Shown here: one piece after another, positions 5,901 through 7,558 of the stretch
Layout: every line of letters begins with the position of its first letter
How positions within the stretch are numbered: the first letter of the stretch is position 1
Translations under genes and position numbers: made by a program
The notes under the pieces: model-generated
What the model saw: only the letters and a program-made list of their open reading frames with translations
Told to the model about the DNA's origin: nothing
Databases searched by the model: none
Source: Prevotellaceae bacterium
GTDB lineage: Bacteria > Bacteroidota > Bacteroidia > Bacteroidales > Bacteroidaceae
Length of the DNA stretch: 7,558 nt
Reading direction: 5' to 3'
NCBI GenBank assembly: GCA_030523505.1
Contig: JAUNIK010000126.1
Span: 1-7,558, forward strand

Positions 5901-7558
5901 ATGAAAAAGTATTTATTTTCCCTGCTATTCTTGTTCTGTGGAATGACAAGAATAAATGCCAATGATATTGTCCTGTCGAGAAACGATGTTACAATTGTGA
6001 TGTCGGCAGATATGGATGAACCAGTAAAACTTGCTGTGGAATCACTTTGTAAGGATTTCAACAAAGTTATGGGATTCTCCCCATCAATATCTAATATCTT
6101 TGAAAAGGGGAAGATAAATATTGTAATCGAAAAAAACACAAAAGTGGGCGGCTATGAAGCTCATGAAATGAAAATTGATACCAGGAAGAATGTAATACAC
6201 CTGAGCGGAACTGATATGCGTGGTGTCATATACGCAATCTATTCATTCTCAGAGAACATCCTTGGCGTGCCTGCTCTGTGGTACTATTCTGGATGGGAAC
6301 CGAAACAAAGGGAGCAGATAACAGTTAAAACTTCGGATAGCAGAAAATGGAATGAACCTGATGTTAAATATAGGGCATGGTTTCCTAATGATACTGATCT
6401 GTTCGTGCCATGGAGAATGCTGAACATGGAGAATAATGAGATGTGGATGGAGACAATGCTCCGCCTGAAGATGAACACAGTTGAACTTGAGGCGACAGTG
6501 ACCTATAATAATCAGAAACTAAGCGGCAATGCCCAACTGCTTAAAAAGTATGGATTGATTTTGACTTCTCATCACCATGTAGCAATGAACAATAATTTCC
6601 AAAATTGGGAAGGATATTGGCGCAAGGTAGGAAATATGGAACCTCCAAAGCTGCTGCTTAGTGACATGAAGTCTATTAAAGAATTCTGGCAGTATAGCAT
6701 CAATACTGTATTGAAGAATAAGCAGGAAAATATTTGGCAGATATCATTCCGAGGTATCAGTGACCAACCTTTCTGGGCCGCTTTCAGTGATGCCCCCGAG
6801 AGTGATTCTCTTAGAGCAGAAGTAATTAATAGAATGCTCTCAATTCAACTTGAAATGATAAAGAAGTCTACAGGGGAGGAACACCCTGTTGTTCGTATGA
6901 CTTTTTATGATGAATTATCGGATATGCTGGCAAAGGGCTATTTGAAACCACCAACTGGAGAGAATATCCTTTGGACTTTTGTTGCAGCACGACGCGACCA
7001 CTATCCTAATGACGACCTTGTAAACATGGATTTTACGAAAACCAAAGTTAATCTTGGTTACTACATGAATCTGCAGTTCACTTCAACAGGTTCTCATCTT
7101 GCAGCAGCAGAAAGTCCATGGAAAATGGAATATAACTACAGGTATGTCGCATCGAAAGCCCCTCTGTTATTCTCTGTAGTAAATGCAGGAAACATACGCG
7201 AACATATAATTGAACTCGCTGCAAATGCGTCTATGATGTGGGATATGTCTGAATATTCCTCAGAGCGTTTTGTACGTGAATTCTGTTCACGATATTTCGG
7301 TGAAGACAATGCAGAAGCAACATATCTCTTACTTGAAAGCTATTATAATGCTTATTGGCAGCCAAAACGTCCTGATTTCAAGGACATGAAACGACAGTAT
7401 CTTTTCCATGACCTGCGATGTGGTAAAGTGATTGATCAGATAGGCAAGCGATTCTTCGATTATAATGACAATCCGTTGTTTGATATAGGATTCGAAAGAG
7501 TAAAAGGTCGCTCATTCAGAATACAAGGCAACAATCAGGTTGATTCTCTCATTGTGCA
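5901..7558 (+). CDS. GH115-like secreted protein, divergent; C-terminal end outside the window
   Basis: GH115 enzymes remove (4-O-methyl)glucuronic acid side chains from xylan or arabinogalactan. The 552 codons seen begin with a signal peptide (MKKYLFSLLFLFCGMTRINA, cleavage likely before Asn21). Then comes an alpha/beta domain like those before GH67 and GH115 barrels, ending in GTDMRGVIYAIYSFSENILG (103-122). The likely barrel follows, with EPDVKYRAWFPND (152-164), LTSHHHVAM (221-229), WQISFRGISDQPFW (279-292), ILWTFVAARRDHYPNDD (356-372) and VVNAGNIREH (426-435), in the order of the GH115 motifs. Several typical residues differ. HHEPM is HHHVA, so the Glu is His226. The DDNWG segment is replaced, and YYHxDYVG reads YYMNLQFTS. 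It may be an enzyme of changed specificity, a sister family or an inactive homologue. GH115 proteins usually exceed 800 residues, so 250 or more are missing here. Codons are richer in A/T than in the other genes. Confidence 0.65.
   Translation, partial: MKKYLFSLLFLFCGMTRINANDIVLSRNDVTIVMSADMDEPVKLAVESLCKDFNKVMGFSPSISNIFEKGKINIVIEKNTKVGGYEAHEMKIDTRKNVIHLSGTDMRGVIYAIYSFSENILGVPALWYYSGWEPKQREQITVKTSDSRKWNEPDVKYRAWFPNDTDLFVPWRMLNMENNEMWMETMLRLKMNTVELEATVTYNNQKLSGNAQLLKKYGLILTSHHHVAMNNNFQNWEGYWRKVGNMEPPKLLLSDMKSIKEFWQYSINTVLKNKQENIWQISFRGISDQPFWAAFSDAPESDSLRAEVINRMLSIQLEMIKKSTGEEHPVVRMTFYDELSDMLAKGYLKPPTGENILWTFVAARRDHYPNDDLVNMDFTKTKVNLGYYMNLQFTSTGSHLAAAESPWKMEYNYRYVASKAPLLFSVVNAGNIREHIIELAANASMMWDMSEYSSERFVREFCSRYFGEDNAEATYLLLESYYNAYWQPKRPDFKDMKRQYLFHDLRCGKVIDQIGKRFFDYNDNPLFDIGFERVKGRSFRIQGNNQVDSLIV

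Noticed and set aside
5639..5965. A 108-codon plus-strand gene starting at 5639
   Set aside because: Only the first half resembles anything, and that is a transposase C-terminus. The rest runs through a promoter, a leader hairpin and the start of the GH115-like gene in another frame, so it is a remnant and not a functional small protein.
5549..6139. Extension of the GH43 gene upstream to a 552-residue protein
   Set aside because: The extra 197 codons cross the GH43 -7 box and the transposase remnant and run antisense into the GH115-like gene. The signal peptide at 5548 marks the real start.
1..7558. A polysaccharide utilisation locus or a new defence system
   Set aside because: No SusC/SusD, sensor-regulator, nuclease, toxin or other partner genes are present. 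Three glycosidases around metG are suggestive of glycan use but do not by themselves make a defined locus.

Overview
The window looks like part of a Bacteroidota (Bacteroidetes) chromosome, probably Prevotella- or Bacteroides-like. The evidence is four matches to the Bacteroidota sigma-factor promoter (TAnnTTTG, three of them with TTTG 19-20 bases upstream), no Shine-Dalgarno sequence before any start, and three secreted glycoside hydrolases of families that expand in gut and rumen members of this phylum. Genus is an inference only.

Layout, left to right. Positions 1-2146, minus strand: a GH92 alpha-mannosidase whose C-terminal end runs off the left edge. Positions 2147-2337: an intergenic region with the GH92 promoter, an inverted repeat, a wobble-paired terminator for the gene upstream, and two tandem copies of a GC-rich hairpin repeat. 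Positions 2338-4398, minus: metG, methionyl-tRNA synthetase with the C-terminal tRNA-binding domain. Positions 4399-4480: a short gap with a canonical metG promoter. Positions 4481-5548, minus: a secreted single-domain GH43 glycosidase. Positions 5549-5900 (352 bases): a divergent intergenic region holding the GH43 promoter, the C-terminal stump of an IS3-type transposase on the plus strand, a consensus promoter across the tail of that stump, and a hairpin ending in a C7-T6 tract. From 5901 to the right edge, plus: the N-terminal 552 codons of a secreted GH115-like protein that lacks several residues typical of GH115.

How the genes fit together. GH92, GH43 and the GH115-like protein all carry cleavable signal peptides, so they probably act in the periplasm or beyond. 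GH92 enzymes release alpha-linked mannose. GH43 enzymes release arabinose, xylose or galactose. GH115 enzymes release (4-O-methyl)glucuronic acid from xylan or arabinogalactan. GH43 and the GH115-like gene are divergent neighbours and could serve the same plant or host glycan. No SusC/SusD pair or sensor is visible, so a polysaccharide utilisation locus is not shown. metG is a housekeeping gene lying among them with its own promoter and terminator.

The most interesting part is 5549-7558. An IS remnant separates the two divergent genes, the best promoter for the GH115-like gene sits on that remnant, base composition drops to the right of it, and the GH115-like protein has a histidine where the family usually has a glutamate in the HHEPM motif. 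I found no CRISPR array, tRNA, rRNA or clearly new multi-gene system.
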